In this document: piece after piece, positions 22,286 to 30,769 of the stretch
Layout of the letters: every line of letters begins with the position of its first letter
How positions within the stretch are numbered: position 1 is the first letter of the stretch
DNA from: an uncultured Flavobacterium sp.
Lineage (GTDB): Bacteria; Bacteroidota; Bacteroidia; Flavobacteriales; Flavobacteriaceae
Direction: 5' to 3'
Assembly: GCF_946220915.1 (NCBI RefSeq)
Contig: NZ_CAMIHH010000026.1
Span: forward strand, 1-33,749
DNA: 33,749 bases
Notes under the pieces: model-generated
Seen by the model: only the letters and a program-made list of their open reading frames with translations
Databases searched by the model: none
Told to the model about the DNA's origin: nothing
Made by a program: the position numbers and the translations under genes

Positions 22286-22521
22286 CTTTTACAGAATTGT
22301 CTTTTTGCTAAAAGGATAAGCAGTACAATGAAAGTGATAAACGTGGTAAATATCGAGGGGAATACTATAAAATACATCACCCCGTATAAAGCAGTAGCTA
22401 AATGGGAAATGGCAGCACAGGATAACAGCACGATCAGGCTGGCTAAAAATATTTTAAGTGTGATTTTCGTGATATAGTCGATATTGCCTGATAGTAAGGT
22501 TATCTGTTTAAGCAGTTTCAT
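22282..22521 (-). CDS. Small two-helix membrane protein
   Basis: 79 residues from the ATG at 22521 (MKLLKQITLLSG); an ATG at 22527 is equally possible. Either way the start overlaps the end of the DUF2339 gene by 14-20 bp. Two hydrophobic helices: IFLASLIVLLSCAAI and VMYFIVFPSIFTTFITFIVLLILLA. It ends AKRQFCKR. There is no known family to me. Its place between DUF2339 and DUF3999, with overlaps at both ends, suggests all three proteins work together in the membrane. Confidence 0.7.
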   Translation of the reverse strand: MKLLKQITLLSGNIDYITKITLKIFLASLIVLLSCAAISHLATALYGVMYFIVFPSIFTTFITFIVLLILLAKRQFCKR

Positions 22522-25003
22522 TGTCATTTTCAGTTTTGTCTTCAACAACAAGGCGCTTAACTTTTTGGTACAGGAATGATATCACAAGTATCAATATGCC
22601 CAATAATATAAAGGCTATGATCTTGCCTGTTTCCGATACATTGCGTATGTCATATACAAATAGCTTCACTATGGTAAGCCCCAGCAGTGCCAGCGCGGCA
22701 ATGCGTATGCTGCGCAACTGCTTCCTTATGCCTGTGAGCAGGAGTAAAAACGCTATGGCTCCCCACAGTACAGGGTAACCGGTCTTTATCACGTGGTCGC
22801 GTACCTGGGCGATCTTTTCGTAAGGATGGGTTGCCGTTACCAGGGTGCCAACAGTTTCTACAACTGTTGTTTCCGGTTTGAGCGCGGCCATGAGCCAGTG
22901 GAGCATCAGCTCGTAACTGGCAAGGTATACCAGCAGAACTACAGTAACCCATGGCAGCCATCGTTCATTCCTGAAGCGATGCAGCAGCACCTCGCGGTTC
23001 ATCTTATAAATGAGTGCCACAGTATAAAGCATTGCAGCCAGTAGTGCAAAATGGAGGAGGTAGGCAAACGGATAGGAAACGCCCAAGTCAATATAATCTT
23101 CCACTTCATAATAGGCGAGGTTAGAAAATAAAAGTATAAAGGTCACTATGTTGGCAATGCCAATAAGTGTTCCGGCTTTCCTGTGCAATGCATCCCTGCC
23201 AACGCAATGCATGTGGATGAACACAATGCAGAAAACCATGTGGTATAGTACCAGCAGGCTATAGGCCGCGTAAGCACTTTCAAGGTAATAACTGGCCTGG
23301 AACCCCAGCTCAAGGAATCCGGCAGCGTATACGGTCAGAACGGTAAATATTGCCGCCGCACGGCTGTAATTGGCTACGTTAAAGTTAAACCCATAAAGCT
23401 TGTAGACACCGGAATCCCTTCGCAGCAACATGATGATGGCAAAGCACGAAGCAATGGCAAACAGGCTTGTAAGGAATGCAGGGTTAATGACGATGCCCAG
23501 CTTTCCGCCGGGATGATAAAGGTTGAGCCAGTCCATGACCAGGCTGATGAGCATGAGCGAATGCACTATGGCCGACCCAAACCTAAAGCTTTCGATCTTC
23601 GATTTTTGGGCGAGCCACATTAGCAGTACGGCTTCGGCGGCCCAGAATAAGGTAATGTAGCTGCCTTCAAACTGTATCGGTATGGCAAGGGTTACAAATG
23701 TGAGCGTGAGCCCTATCAGTATGTATATGGCCCGTTGATCTACCTTAAGCTTTCTATATAACAGCCAGGCAAACATGCAGTTAAATATCCCCAACAGTAG
23801 CGTGAACGTCCCTTTATATTGTGGCGTGGAGTTTTCCAGCAATACCATGCCGGCAGCATAAAACAGGAATGTGTTGCTTACCAGTATGCCAAGCTCCATA
23901 TTGGAGAAATTTGTCCTGGTGCGCACGTTATTAATGATGTTCATCAACAGGAATACAAAGTAAAAGGTAAAGGCAAAGGCCAGTGCGCCAGGGTAAGGGG
24001 CATTTTCGGTGCCAGTTACCGTGTACAGCCATCCTCCGAACAGCAGGGCTGTAAATAAATAGGCCTGCAGGTTAATGAGCCCCCATTTTTTATAATACGC
24101 TATGGCGAGGATGCCAATGTTGAGTATCGTGATATAACTGAATAGTACAATATAGCTGCCGGTGCCGGTGCTTACCATAAAAGGCACGGCAAACCCGCCA
24201 ATGAGCGTGAGTGCGGCGAGTTCCTGCCGGTCGTAAGATACTGATAGGAACGCACTGAAAGCCGTAATGGCTACCATGATGATAAAGGCTACAGTTTGGC
24301 TGAATAACTGGTAATCGTGAAATGCAACCGCAATGGTAAAATAAAATATCGAAACGGCCCCTGCTACTAAAACCGAGCTGAACGCCTTATAGCCCGTGCG
24401 CAGCCTGTGGGCAAAAAGCAGTACGATGGCTCCGGCCAGGACACCTATGCCTACACGGGCGGGTTCGCCTATCCAGTCCTTATCAATGGCAAATTTTACA
24501 AAATAACTTATGCCCAGTACGAGTATGAGTATGCCGATCTTGTTGATAAGGTTTTCCCCGATGAATTTTTCAAGATCGGGATTTTGCTCCTTAAAGCGCT
24601 GCCACCATGATTTTTTTTCGGGAAGCACCACATTGGGCCGCAGGACAGATGGCGCTGCCGGGCGGAGTTGCTCAATGGCTGCCGGGCGGAGTGGGGGTGC
24701 GGATGCAGGCCGATTCCTCGGTGCCGGGGAGGGAGATACGGTTGTAGATTCAGTGGTGGTGTTTTCTGCAGGCAGTTCCAAATCCGGCGTGGCCACTTCG
24801 GGCCGGGGCGAAGGCCGGTAGGCAGGGGTGGGTTCACTTGCCGGTTCGGCAGGCCTGTTAAGCTTTTCAAGCAGCCGCGTGTGGTAGTCCAGCTTGCGAT
24901 GTGTTTCGAACAGGTCGATTTTCAGCCGGTCGATTTTTGACGACATGCCGTTGAGGAATATTATTAACACTACTATGAGTACGACCAGCAAGAAAACTTC
25001 CAT
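22508..25003 (-). CDS. DUF2339 family polytopic membrane protein
   Basis: 831 residues. It has an N-terminal helix (2-18, VFLLVVLIVVLIIFLNG), a short coiled segment (SSKIDRLKIDLFETHRKLDYHTRLLEKL), and a long Pro/Ala/Thr-rich linker to about residue 125. A conserved region follows: SWWQRFKEQNPDLEKFIGENLINKIGILILVLGISYFVKFAIDKDWIGEPARVG, the hallmark of DUF2339. Some two dozen hydrophobic helices then fill the rest. Its biochemical role is unknown. The linker is unusually rich in PAP-type repeats and has the highest GC of the gene. It is the first gene of a three-gene unit with a small membrane protein and DUF3999. Confidence 0.9.
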   Translation of the reverse strand: MEVFLLVVLIVVLIIFLNGMSSKIDRLKIDLFETHRKLDYHTRLLEKLNRPAEPASEPTPAYRPSPRPEVATPDLELPAENTTTESTTVSPSPAPRNRPASAPPLRPAAIEQLRPAAPSVLRPNVVLPEKKSWWQRFKEQNPDLEKFIGENLINKIGILILVLGISYFVKFAIDKDWIGEPARVGIGVLAGAIVLLFAHRLRTGYKAFSSVLVAGAVSIFYFTIAVAFHDYQLFSQTVAFIIMVAITAFSAFLSVSYDRQELAALTLIGGFAVPFMVSTGTGSYIVLFSYITILNIGILAIAYYKKWGLINLQAYLFTALLFGGWLYTVTGTENAPYPGALAFAFTFYFVFLLMNIINNVRTRTNFSNMELGILVSNTFLFYAAGMVLLENSTPQYKGTFTLLLGIFNCMFAWLLYRKLKVDQRAIYILIGLTLTFVTLAIPIQFEGSYITLFWAAEAVLLMWLAQKSKIESFRFGSAIVHSLMLISLVMDWLNLYHPGGKLGIVINPAFLTSLFAIASCFAIIMLLRRDSGVYKLYGFNFNVANYSRAAAIFTVLTVYAAGFLELGFQASYYLESAYAAYSLLVLYHMVFCIVFIHMHCVGRDALHRKAGTLIGIANIVTFILLFSNLAYYEVEDYIDLGVSYPFAYLLHFALLAAMLYTVALIYKMNREVLLHRFRNERWLPWVTVVLLVYLASYELMLHWLMAALKPETTVVETVGTLVTATHPYEKIAQVRDHVIKTGYPVLWGAIAFLLLLTGIRKQLRSIRIAALALLGLTIVKLFVYDIRNVSETGKIIAFILLGILILVISFLYQKVKRLVVEDKTENDNETA

Positions 25004-25121
25004 AGGTATTGGTTACGGGTTATGGTAAATGTAGCAAATTATTTAACGGCAGCATTCTATTTTTTCGGGTCATTCATATGCCGGGAAGTTTTGATCGGTA
25101 CGCATATCTTAAAATGTAATT

Positions 25122-25412
25122 ATGTTGAAAGAAAATAGATTATTAGTATGGCTGTGCTTTGCAATGAACGCCAAAGCGCAGCAGGAATTAGTGTATGGCG
25201 AAAGATATGCATTCATGCGTACCGATGTAAGGGAGAAGGTTTTGGTAGTCATTAATTTATCTGGCGAAATACAGGAAGGCGTAATTGACACGTATGCCGA
25301 TTATGGCATTGCCCGGCTCAAACTTCTTTCAGGAACTCCAGATGTTAAATTACCCAATGATGGAAAGTATCTTTACCTGCCACCATATGCAGTACAGGTA
25401 TGGAGGTTTTAA
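25122..25412 (+). pseudogene. Orphan C-terminal beta-domain of an alpha-amylase-like (GH13) enzyme
   Basis: 96 residues. The part from about residue 20, QQELVYGERYAFMRTDVREKVLVVINLSGE, then LPPYAVQVWRF at the end, looks like the C-terminal domain of family 13 glycoside hydrolases, where a YAFxRxxxxEKVLVVLNFS strand pair and a terminal LPPY-x-x-x-V/I-W are common. No catalytic barrel precedes it: only 118 bp separate it from the DUF2339 gene on the other strand. The first 19 residues (LLVWLCFAMNAKAQ) could act as a signal peptide and so it may be a small exported protein by chance or design. The usual interpretation is a remnant left by deletion. Confidence 0.55.
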
Positions 25413-25635
25413 CAATTTATTAATTTCGGGGCGTCATATTCTGTGCGGAGTTTTAGATTTATTCGTCTTATATTCAGCTGTTTAATTATTTTATTTCTAA
25501 ATAACGTTTTGTGTTATTATGTTGTCATAAATAAAAGTTAAAGTTTTCACAATAAGAATTTTTTGTAAAAAATTGATTAACAAAACCTTAAAGGTTTTTT
25601 TATTTAATAGAAACCTGTTTGGGATGTCGTAATCA

Positions 25636-25643
25636 TAATTTTG
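25636..25643 (+). promoter_or_regulatory. -7 promoter element for the adhesin gene
   Basis: TAATTTTG matches TAnnTTTG; TTTG at 25618-25621 could be the -33 element but the gap (14 bp) is short. It lies 37 bp before the ATG at 25681. Confidence 0.5.
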
Positions 25644-25680
25644 GTTGCATTTGAAAAAATTAATACCAATAAAAAAAATT

Positions 25681-28600
25681 ATGATGAACATTTTACACAA
25701 GAATTTTCTAAGAATCTTCCTGGTAGCATTCATTGCCTTTGGGTCCTTTACGGCCGGAGCGCAACAACTGCTGCTTGGATGGGATGCCAACAACAATGGC
25801 GGCGGCTTTGGGTCAAGTCCCTGGGCGCCTGTTACACAAAACGCCAACATTACAACTACAGGACTCGTTAGGGGAAGCAGCATCGGGACTGGCGGACAGC
25901 CAGCAGGTGGGTGCTGGGGAGGCGCTAACGGATGGATGTCTAACTCGGCTCCAAATACCGCTGACAACAGCTTTCACTTTACCGTAGTAGCAAAGCCGGG
26001 CTATAAAGTGAGCCTTTCAAACATTACTTCGGCCACGCGCAGGTCCAACTCAGGCCCTTCGGGATATACGCTTTACTATTCGGTAGACAACGGTCCATTC
26101 AACATTGCTGCATCTGTAAATACTACAGTTACCAGCGGTACAACAGGTACTCCGCACAACATGACGCTGAGTAACATTGCTGCGCTGCAAAACGTAGAGC
26201 CTGGTAAGGTAATCCGTTTCCGCATGAACCCGATAGGAATCGGGGGGAACTACTATATTACAAATGGTACCAACTGCCTTAGGGTAAACGGTACGCTTGT
26301 GCCTGCACAGCCGGAATCACCGGTTGCTACAGATGCAACAAACGTTATATCTACGGGCTTTGTAGCTAACTGGGATGAAGTGGCCAACGCAACTGGCTAC
26401 AGGCTTGACGTAGCTTCAGACGCTGCTTTTGCCAATATCCTTGAAGATTATGACAACATGGCCGTTTCAGGCTTATCGCACCTTGTAAATCTTGGCATCC
26501 AGCCAAACACTCCTTATTATTACAGGGTACGTGCCGAAGTAGGTGCCGATGTTTCTGACGATTCAAATGTCATTACTACAACTACACCTAACCCGGTGCC
26601 TGCTGTGGTAGTGACTACAGTTATACTTCCTGCCGATATAACCAGTACAACGGCAATTGCAGGTGGTAATGTAACCAATGACGGTAATGCCGTAATATCC
26701 GCACGCGGTACGGTATATGCCACAACGGCCAACCCTACAACAGCTTCATCCGTAACTACAGATGGTACAGGCGGTGGAATATTTGCCAGCAACATTACTG
26801 CGCTTTCTCCGAACGTACAATACTACTACAGGGCATATGCCACGAACAGCACGGGGACATCCTATGGAGACGAGTATTCTTTCTGGTCGCATGCCAATAC
26901 ACCGGGGGCCCCTGTAACGAGCAGCCCTGGCCTGTTTGCAATGGATGTTGCCCTTGATGTAAACGGCAACCCCGCTAACACATTATATGCCATAAGGATT
27001 AATGGCGGCGGCAATACCGATCAATATGTAGCTGCTACCGGCGGAATTGCCAACGCACCGGTATGGCAGACTGCAGCCCAGTGGGGTGCGGTTATTGACG
27101 TAAACGTACTTCAGCCGGGTACCGAATATACTTTTGATGTTGCTGCACAAAACGGTGCAGGCGTGCAAACGCCATGGAGCACAACAGGAACCGGTACCAC
27201 TGCTGCACTTGCGGGCCCTACAACCCTTACGGAGCTTACGAACAACCTTGACTTTGAACCGGCATGCCTTAGCACAGACCCGGATGGTGCAGTGGGATCA
27301 TTCAGCTTTGAAGCAACCAACCTTAACGGGCAGGGCATAGGCCTTGGCGATGTAACCATCAGCGGCCCCGATGGGCAGCCGCTTGCCGGAATTGACTTCA
27401 GCACCAGCGCTACAGAAGCCTTTGAGGAAGGCAGCATCCTGATAGAGGATGTTGAAGAAGGTGAAGAGGTTATTGTTTATGTTCGCTTTAACCCTACAGC
27501 AGGTGTGAGCTATGGTGAGCTTAACATAGAGGTGTCGCTTGTCGACACAATGAACAGCGCAGCAGCGCCGATTATGGTTGAAACTGTAATTGTAGATCTT
27601 CCGGAAGCCGCTGCTGCACAAACAGTATGCAACGGCGCTACGGTAGCCGACCTTTTAACAACATCGGGTACTAACATTAAATGGTATACTGCCGAAACGG
27701 GTGGCACTGCCCTTGCTGTTACCGAAGTACTTACAGCTCAAACCTATTATGCTTCGCAAAGCGTTGGCGAGTGCGAAAGCGGAAGGATTGCAGTTGTTTT
27801 AACTGTAAACCCTATACCGGTTGCGCCGACTGCCGATGCACAGGATTTCTGTGGCCCGTCTACAGTTGCCGACCTTGAGGTTACTACAGGTGAAGCTCCA
27901 AAATGGTACAGCGCCGAAACCGGCAGTACTGAACTTGCTGAAACCGAAGCTATAGCTTCTGGTAACTACTATGTATCACAAACGGTAAACGGATGCGAAA
28001 GCCCAAGGACACTTGTTGTTGTTACGGTTAACCCGATACCTGCCCTTCCGGTAGCTGCACCGCAGGCATTCTGTGGCCTTACAACAATTGCAGACATCGA
28101 AGTGACTACTGGCGAAGCCCCGAAATGGTATGCTGCCGAAACCGGAGGTGATGTGCTTGCCGAAACTGAAATGATAGCAACGGGCACCTACTACCTTTCA
28201 CAAACTGTAAACGGATGCGAGAGCCCAAGGGCAGCGGTTGCCGTTACAGTTAACCCTATCCCTGCAGCACCGGTTGTTGATGACCTGCAGCCTTTCTGTA
28301 CTACTGCAACGGTAGCCGACCTTGAGGCAACGGGCGAAGGAATCCTTTGGTACACGGCATCTACAGGAGGTACTGCACTTGACGAAACTACTGTGCTTAC
28401 TGCCGGTACATCAATGTATTATGCATCACAAACAGTAAACGGCTGTGAGAGTACCTTAAGGTCGGCTGTAGCAGTACAGCTTACTGCACCTGCCGCACCT
28501 GCTGCTGCTGACCAGGATTTTTGTGGTGAAGCTACGGTTAGCCAGCTTCAATCAGGAGGTACTGCCGTTCTGTGGTATACTGCCGAAACAGGAGGTACTG

Positions 28601-29841
28601 CACTTGAAGGTACTGACGAACTTGAAACGGCTACGTATTATGCATCCCAAACAATAAATGGCTGCGAAAGCGCTGCCAGGACTGCTGTTGCGGTAACAGT
28701 TAACGCTATTCCTGATGCTCCTGCTGCTGTAGCACAGGACTTCTGCGGAAATGCTGTAGTTGGCGAGCTTGCGGTAACCACTGGGGCCAATGCTTCCTGG
28801 TATGCTGCCGAAACTGGCGGCGATGTACTTGCTGGCAACACAGCCCTTGAAACGGGTACTTACTATGTATCGCAAACGGTTAACGGATGCGAGAGCGCCA
28901 GGACAGCTGTTGAAGTTACTGTAAACGAAGTGCCTGCCACTCCGGAAATATTCGAAGTAACATTCTGTAATGCTGCAACCGTAAGCGAGCTGATCAATAC
29001 GGGTACTGGCCTTTCATGGTATGAAGCTGCTACAGGTGGCGAAGCCCTTGAAGGGACAGTTGCCGTTGAAACCGGGCTTTATTATGTAACGCAAACCGTA
29101 GGTACCTGCGAAAGTGTAAGGACTGCCGTACAGGTAATGGTAAATGTTACCCCGGCCCCTACAGCCGAAGCACAGATCTTCTGTGAAGCTGGTACTGTAG
29201 CCGATCTTGAAGTAGTTACAGGAACCGATGTTAAATGGTTTGCTGATGAAACTGGCGGTACTGAGCTTGAAGGTACCGAGGCGCTGGCAACCGGTACATA
29301 TTATGTATCGCAGACGCTTAACAATTGTGAAGGATCAAGGGCTGCGGTGGAAGTTACCGTTACTGAAATGGAAAATCCTGAAGGTGAGGAAATACAGGAA
29401 TTTGAAGCAGGCCAGACCCTTGCCGACCTTGAAGTTACAGGCGATAATATTGTATGGTATGCCGAAGAAACACTTACAACCGAACTTGAAAGCACTACGG
29501 TACTGACAGACGGCGCTACTTATTATGCCGTGGCAATGCTTGGCGAGTGCGCGAGCACAGAAGCCCTTGCTGTTACTGTAAACGAGGTAATGGGTACTGC
29601 TGGTTTCGATAAGAACAGCCTTACTTTCTTCCCTAACCCTGTAAACGATGTATTGAATATTTCTTACAATGAGGCTATTTCAGGCGTTGTGGTATACAAC
29701 CTTCTTGGCCAGCCGGTACTGAAAGCAGCGCCAAATGCGACATCTGCCCAGGTGGACATGTCTTCGCTTGCCGCCGGAAGCTACATTGTAAAACTGTCAT
29801 CAGGTGACAGCTCTGCTACAATAAAAGTAATTAAGCGATAG
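25681..29841 (+). CDS. T9SS-exported adhesin with fibronectin-like and nine Ig-like repeats
   Basis: 1386 residues from the ATG at 25681, chosen over an upstream TTG because it gives a normal signal peptide (IFLVAFIAFGSFTAGAQ). In order: a beta-sandwich N-terminal domain with VAKPGYKVSLSNIT and GYTLYYSVDNGPF; three fibronectin-III-like domains (for example SGFVANWDEVANATGYRLDV and NTPYYYRVRAEVG); a spacer with an acidic strand-rich region (about 520-640); nine 73-76-residue Ig-like repeats (see separate entry); and a C-terminal T9SS type A domain (LTFFPNPVNDVLNISYNE ... GVVVYNLLGQPVL ... LAAGSYIVKLSSGD). It is probably anchored on the cell surface and used for attachment. No catalytic motif is seen. 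Confidence 0.9.
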   Translation: MMNILHKNFLRIFLVAFIAFGSFTAGAQQLLLGWDANNNGGGFGSSPWAPVTQNANITTTGLVRGSSIGTGGQPAGGCWGGANGWMSNSAPNTADNSFHFTVVAKPGYKVSLSNITSATRRSNSGPSGYTLYYSVDNGPFNIAASVNTTVTSGTTGTPHNMTLSNIAALQNVEPGKVIRFRMNPIGIGGNYYITNGTNCLRVNGTLVPAQPESPVATDATNVISTGFVANWDEVANATGYRLDVASDAAFANILEDYDNMAVSGLSHLVNLGIQPNTPYYYRVRAEVGADVSDDSNVITTTTPNPVPAVVVTTVILPADITSTTAIAGGNVTNDGNAVISARGTVYATTANPTTASSVTTDGTGGGIFASNITALSPNVQYYYRAYATNSTGTSYGDEYSFWSHANTPGAPVTSSPGLFAMDVALDVNGNPANTLYAIRINGGGNTDQYVAATGGIANAPVWQTAAQWGAVIDVNVLQPGTEYTFDVAAQNGAGVQTPWSTTGTGTTAALAGPTTLTELTNNLDFEPACLSTDPDGAVGSFSFEATNLNGQGIGLGDVTISGPDGQPLAGIDFSTSATEAFEEGSILIEDVEEGEEVIVYVRFNPTAGVSYGELNIEVSLVDTMNSAAAPIMVETVIVDLPEAAAAQTVCNGATVADLLTTSGTNIKWYTAETGGTALAVTEVLTAQTYYASQSVGECESGRIAVVLTVNPIPVAPTADAQDFCGPSTVADLEVTTGEAPKWYSAETGSTELAETEAIASGNYYVSQTVNGCESPRTLVVVTVNPIPALPVAAPQAFCGLTTIADIEVTTGEAPKWYAAETGGDVLAETEMIATGTYYLSQTVNGCESPRAAVAVTVNPIPAAPVVDDLQPFCTTATVADLEATGEGILWYTASTGGTALDETTVLTAGTSMYYASQTVNGCESTLRSAVAVQLTAPAAPAAADQDFCGEATVSQLQSGGTAVLWYTAETGGTALEGTDELETATYYASQTINGCESAARTAVAVTVNAIPDAPAAVAQDFCGNAVVGELAVTTGANASWYAAETGGDVLAGNTALETGTYYVSQTVNGCESARTAVEVTVNEVPATPEIFEVTFCNAATVSELINTGTGLSWYEAATGGEALEGTVAVETGLYYVTQTVGTCESVRTAVQVMVNVTPAPTAEAQIFCEAGTVADLEVVTGTDVKWFADETGGTELEGTEALATGTYYVSQTLNNCEGSRAAVEVTVTEMENPEGEEIQEFEAGQTLADLEVTGDNIVWYAEETLTTELESTTVLTDGATYYAVAMLGECASTEALAVTVNEVMGTAGFDKNSLTFFPNPVNDVLNISYNEAISGVVVYNLLGQPVLKAAPNATSAQVDMSSLAAGSYIVKLSSGDSSATIKVIKR
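27610..29593 (+). repeat. Nine tandem Ig-like coding repeats
   Basis: Repeat unit: a phenylalanine-cysteine pair, TVADLEV, WYxAETGGTxL, GTYYVSQTVNGCES and R-AVxVTVN. The cysteine codon in the CES motif recurs at 27772, 27994, 28216, 28444, 28663, 28888, 29107, 29326 and 29548, spacings 219-228 bp and always a multiple of three. Units 1-8 have the paired cysteine near the start, unit 9 has lost it (EFEAGQTLADLEV). Confidence 0.88.
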
Positions 29842-29863
29842 GTTATAATTGTTTTTGTGATTA

Positions 29864-29893
29864 AGGGCTCCTGTTTTCAGGAGCCCTTTTTTT
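29864..29893 (+). terminator. Rho-independent terminator
   Basis: AGGGCTCCTG / CAGGAGCCCT is a perfect 10-bp stem with a T4 loop and a T7 tail, 22 bp after the adhesin stop codon. Confidence 0.92.
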
Positions 29894-30005
29894 ATTCATG
29901 CAGGCCCGGAAGGGTTTCTGCTATTTCGGCTTTTTGCCCTATAGTAAAAGCCGGGAGTACCGGCTGGAAGTTATACAAAGGCAGTACGGCTATTTGCCAG
30001 CGGGC

Positions 30006-30476
30006 CTAAATATTTTTGAGTGTAAGTGTAGTAAGCTGGGATATGCGGTTATCCCATTCTTCCGTTTTATGGAACTGGTTGGAAGGTATGCGCCATATTT
30101 TGGTTTCGTGGATGCATTCGCCAAATTTTTCAAGCTCCTTTGCTGTAGCAAAATCCTTGAGCTTTTCTATGCCGGACATAGCTATTATTGCCATTTCAGG
30201 AAAGATGTTAAGGCTATGGATTGATAGGACTATGTCCGAAATTTTCTTACGCTGCTCGGTGGGGGCACAGGCGACCACGAGTATGGTCCTTTTTTTTACT
30301 TTCAGGATGTAATTGTCTTTTTCGATGTCCGAAATTGCGAGGGTGCGCAATTCTATGATCCCGGCTTCATTGATGCAAAGCTTTTTAATTGAAGAAGGGT
30401 TGAGCCGCCTGCAGATATCCTTTACGGTCGCAGATTTTCCCGAGCTTTTTGAGCCCTTGATTATTATGTATTTCAT
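30006..30476 (-). CDS. Small P-loop NTPase-like protein
   Basis: 156 residues with a Walker A motif at the very start: GSKSSGKS (8-15) after MKYIIIK. A hydrophobic strand, RTILVVACA (63-71), follows charged KVKK and could carry the Walker B aspartate equivalent or a partner residue, but I see no clear hhhD. The remaining part (KISDIVLSIHSLNIFPEMAIIAMSG, IWRIPSNQFHKTEEWDNRI) does not match a family I know. It may be a nucleotide kinase or GTPase-like protein. It is an isolated gene; no close co-directed neighbour exists, and the next gene on the strand ends 294 bp upstream. Confidence 0.65.
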   Translation of the reverse strand: MKYIIIKGSKSSGKSATVKDICRRLNPSSIKKLCINEAGIIELRTLAISDIEKDNYILKVKKRTILVVACAPTEQRKKISDIVLSIHSLNIFPEMAIIAMSGIEKLKDFATAKELEKFGECIHETKIWRIPSNQFHKTEEWDNRISQLTTLTLKNI

Positions 30477-30769
30477 TCAGGTTTACAGATGTTTTTTGGA
30501 GGCTGTCAAGATAAATAAAAATGTTAAATAATTCTTAAAACATTCTCAAAAAAATATGCTTCCTTATCTGTAAATACTGGAATCATAGATGTTTATAAAT
30601 CAGCAGGTTGTAGTTAAATTTTAAATAACAGAGGGTATGCATGCAATAATAATAGTGCAAGCACCGTCATTCCTATCTAAATAATGCGCCAAAAATCTTT
30701 TCAGTAGGAATAAAAACAGAAAAAATTTTTGCACTTATGTATGTCCAGTTCTTCAGGTGATACCTTGCT

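Noticed and set aside
25645..25680. Upstream TTG start for the adhesin
   Set aside because: It would put charged residues ahead of a good signal peptide and lies directly after the -7 element, too close to the likely transcription start.
29898..30224. Open frame of 108 residues on the plus strand after the adhesin terminator
   Set aside because: Most of it lies antisense to the P-loop gene, which has a Walker A motif and a good start; the first part has no recognisable domain or promoter.
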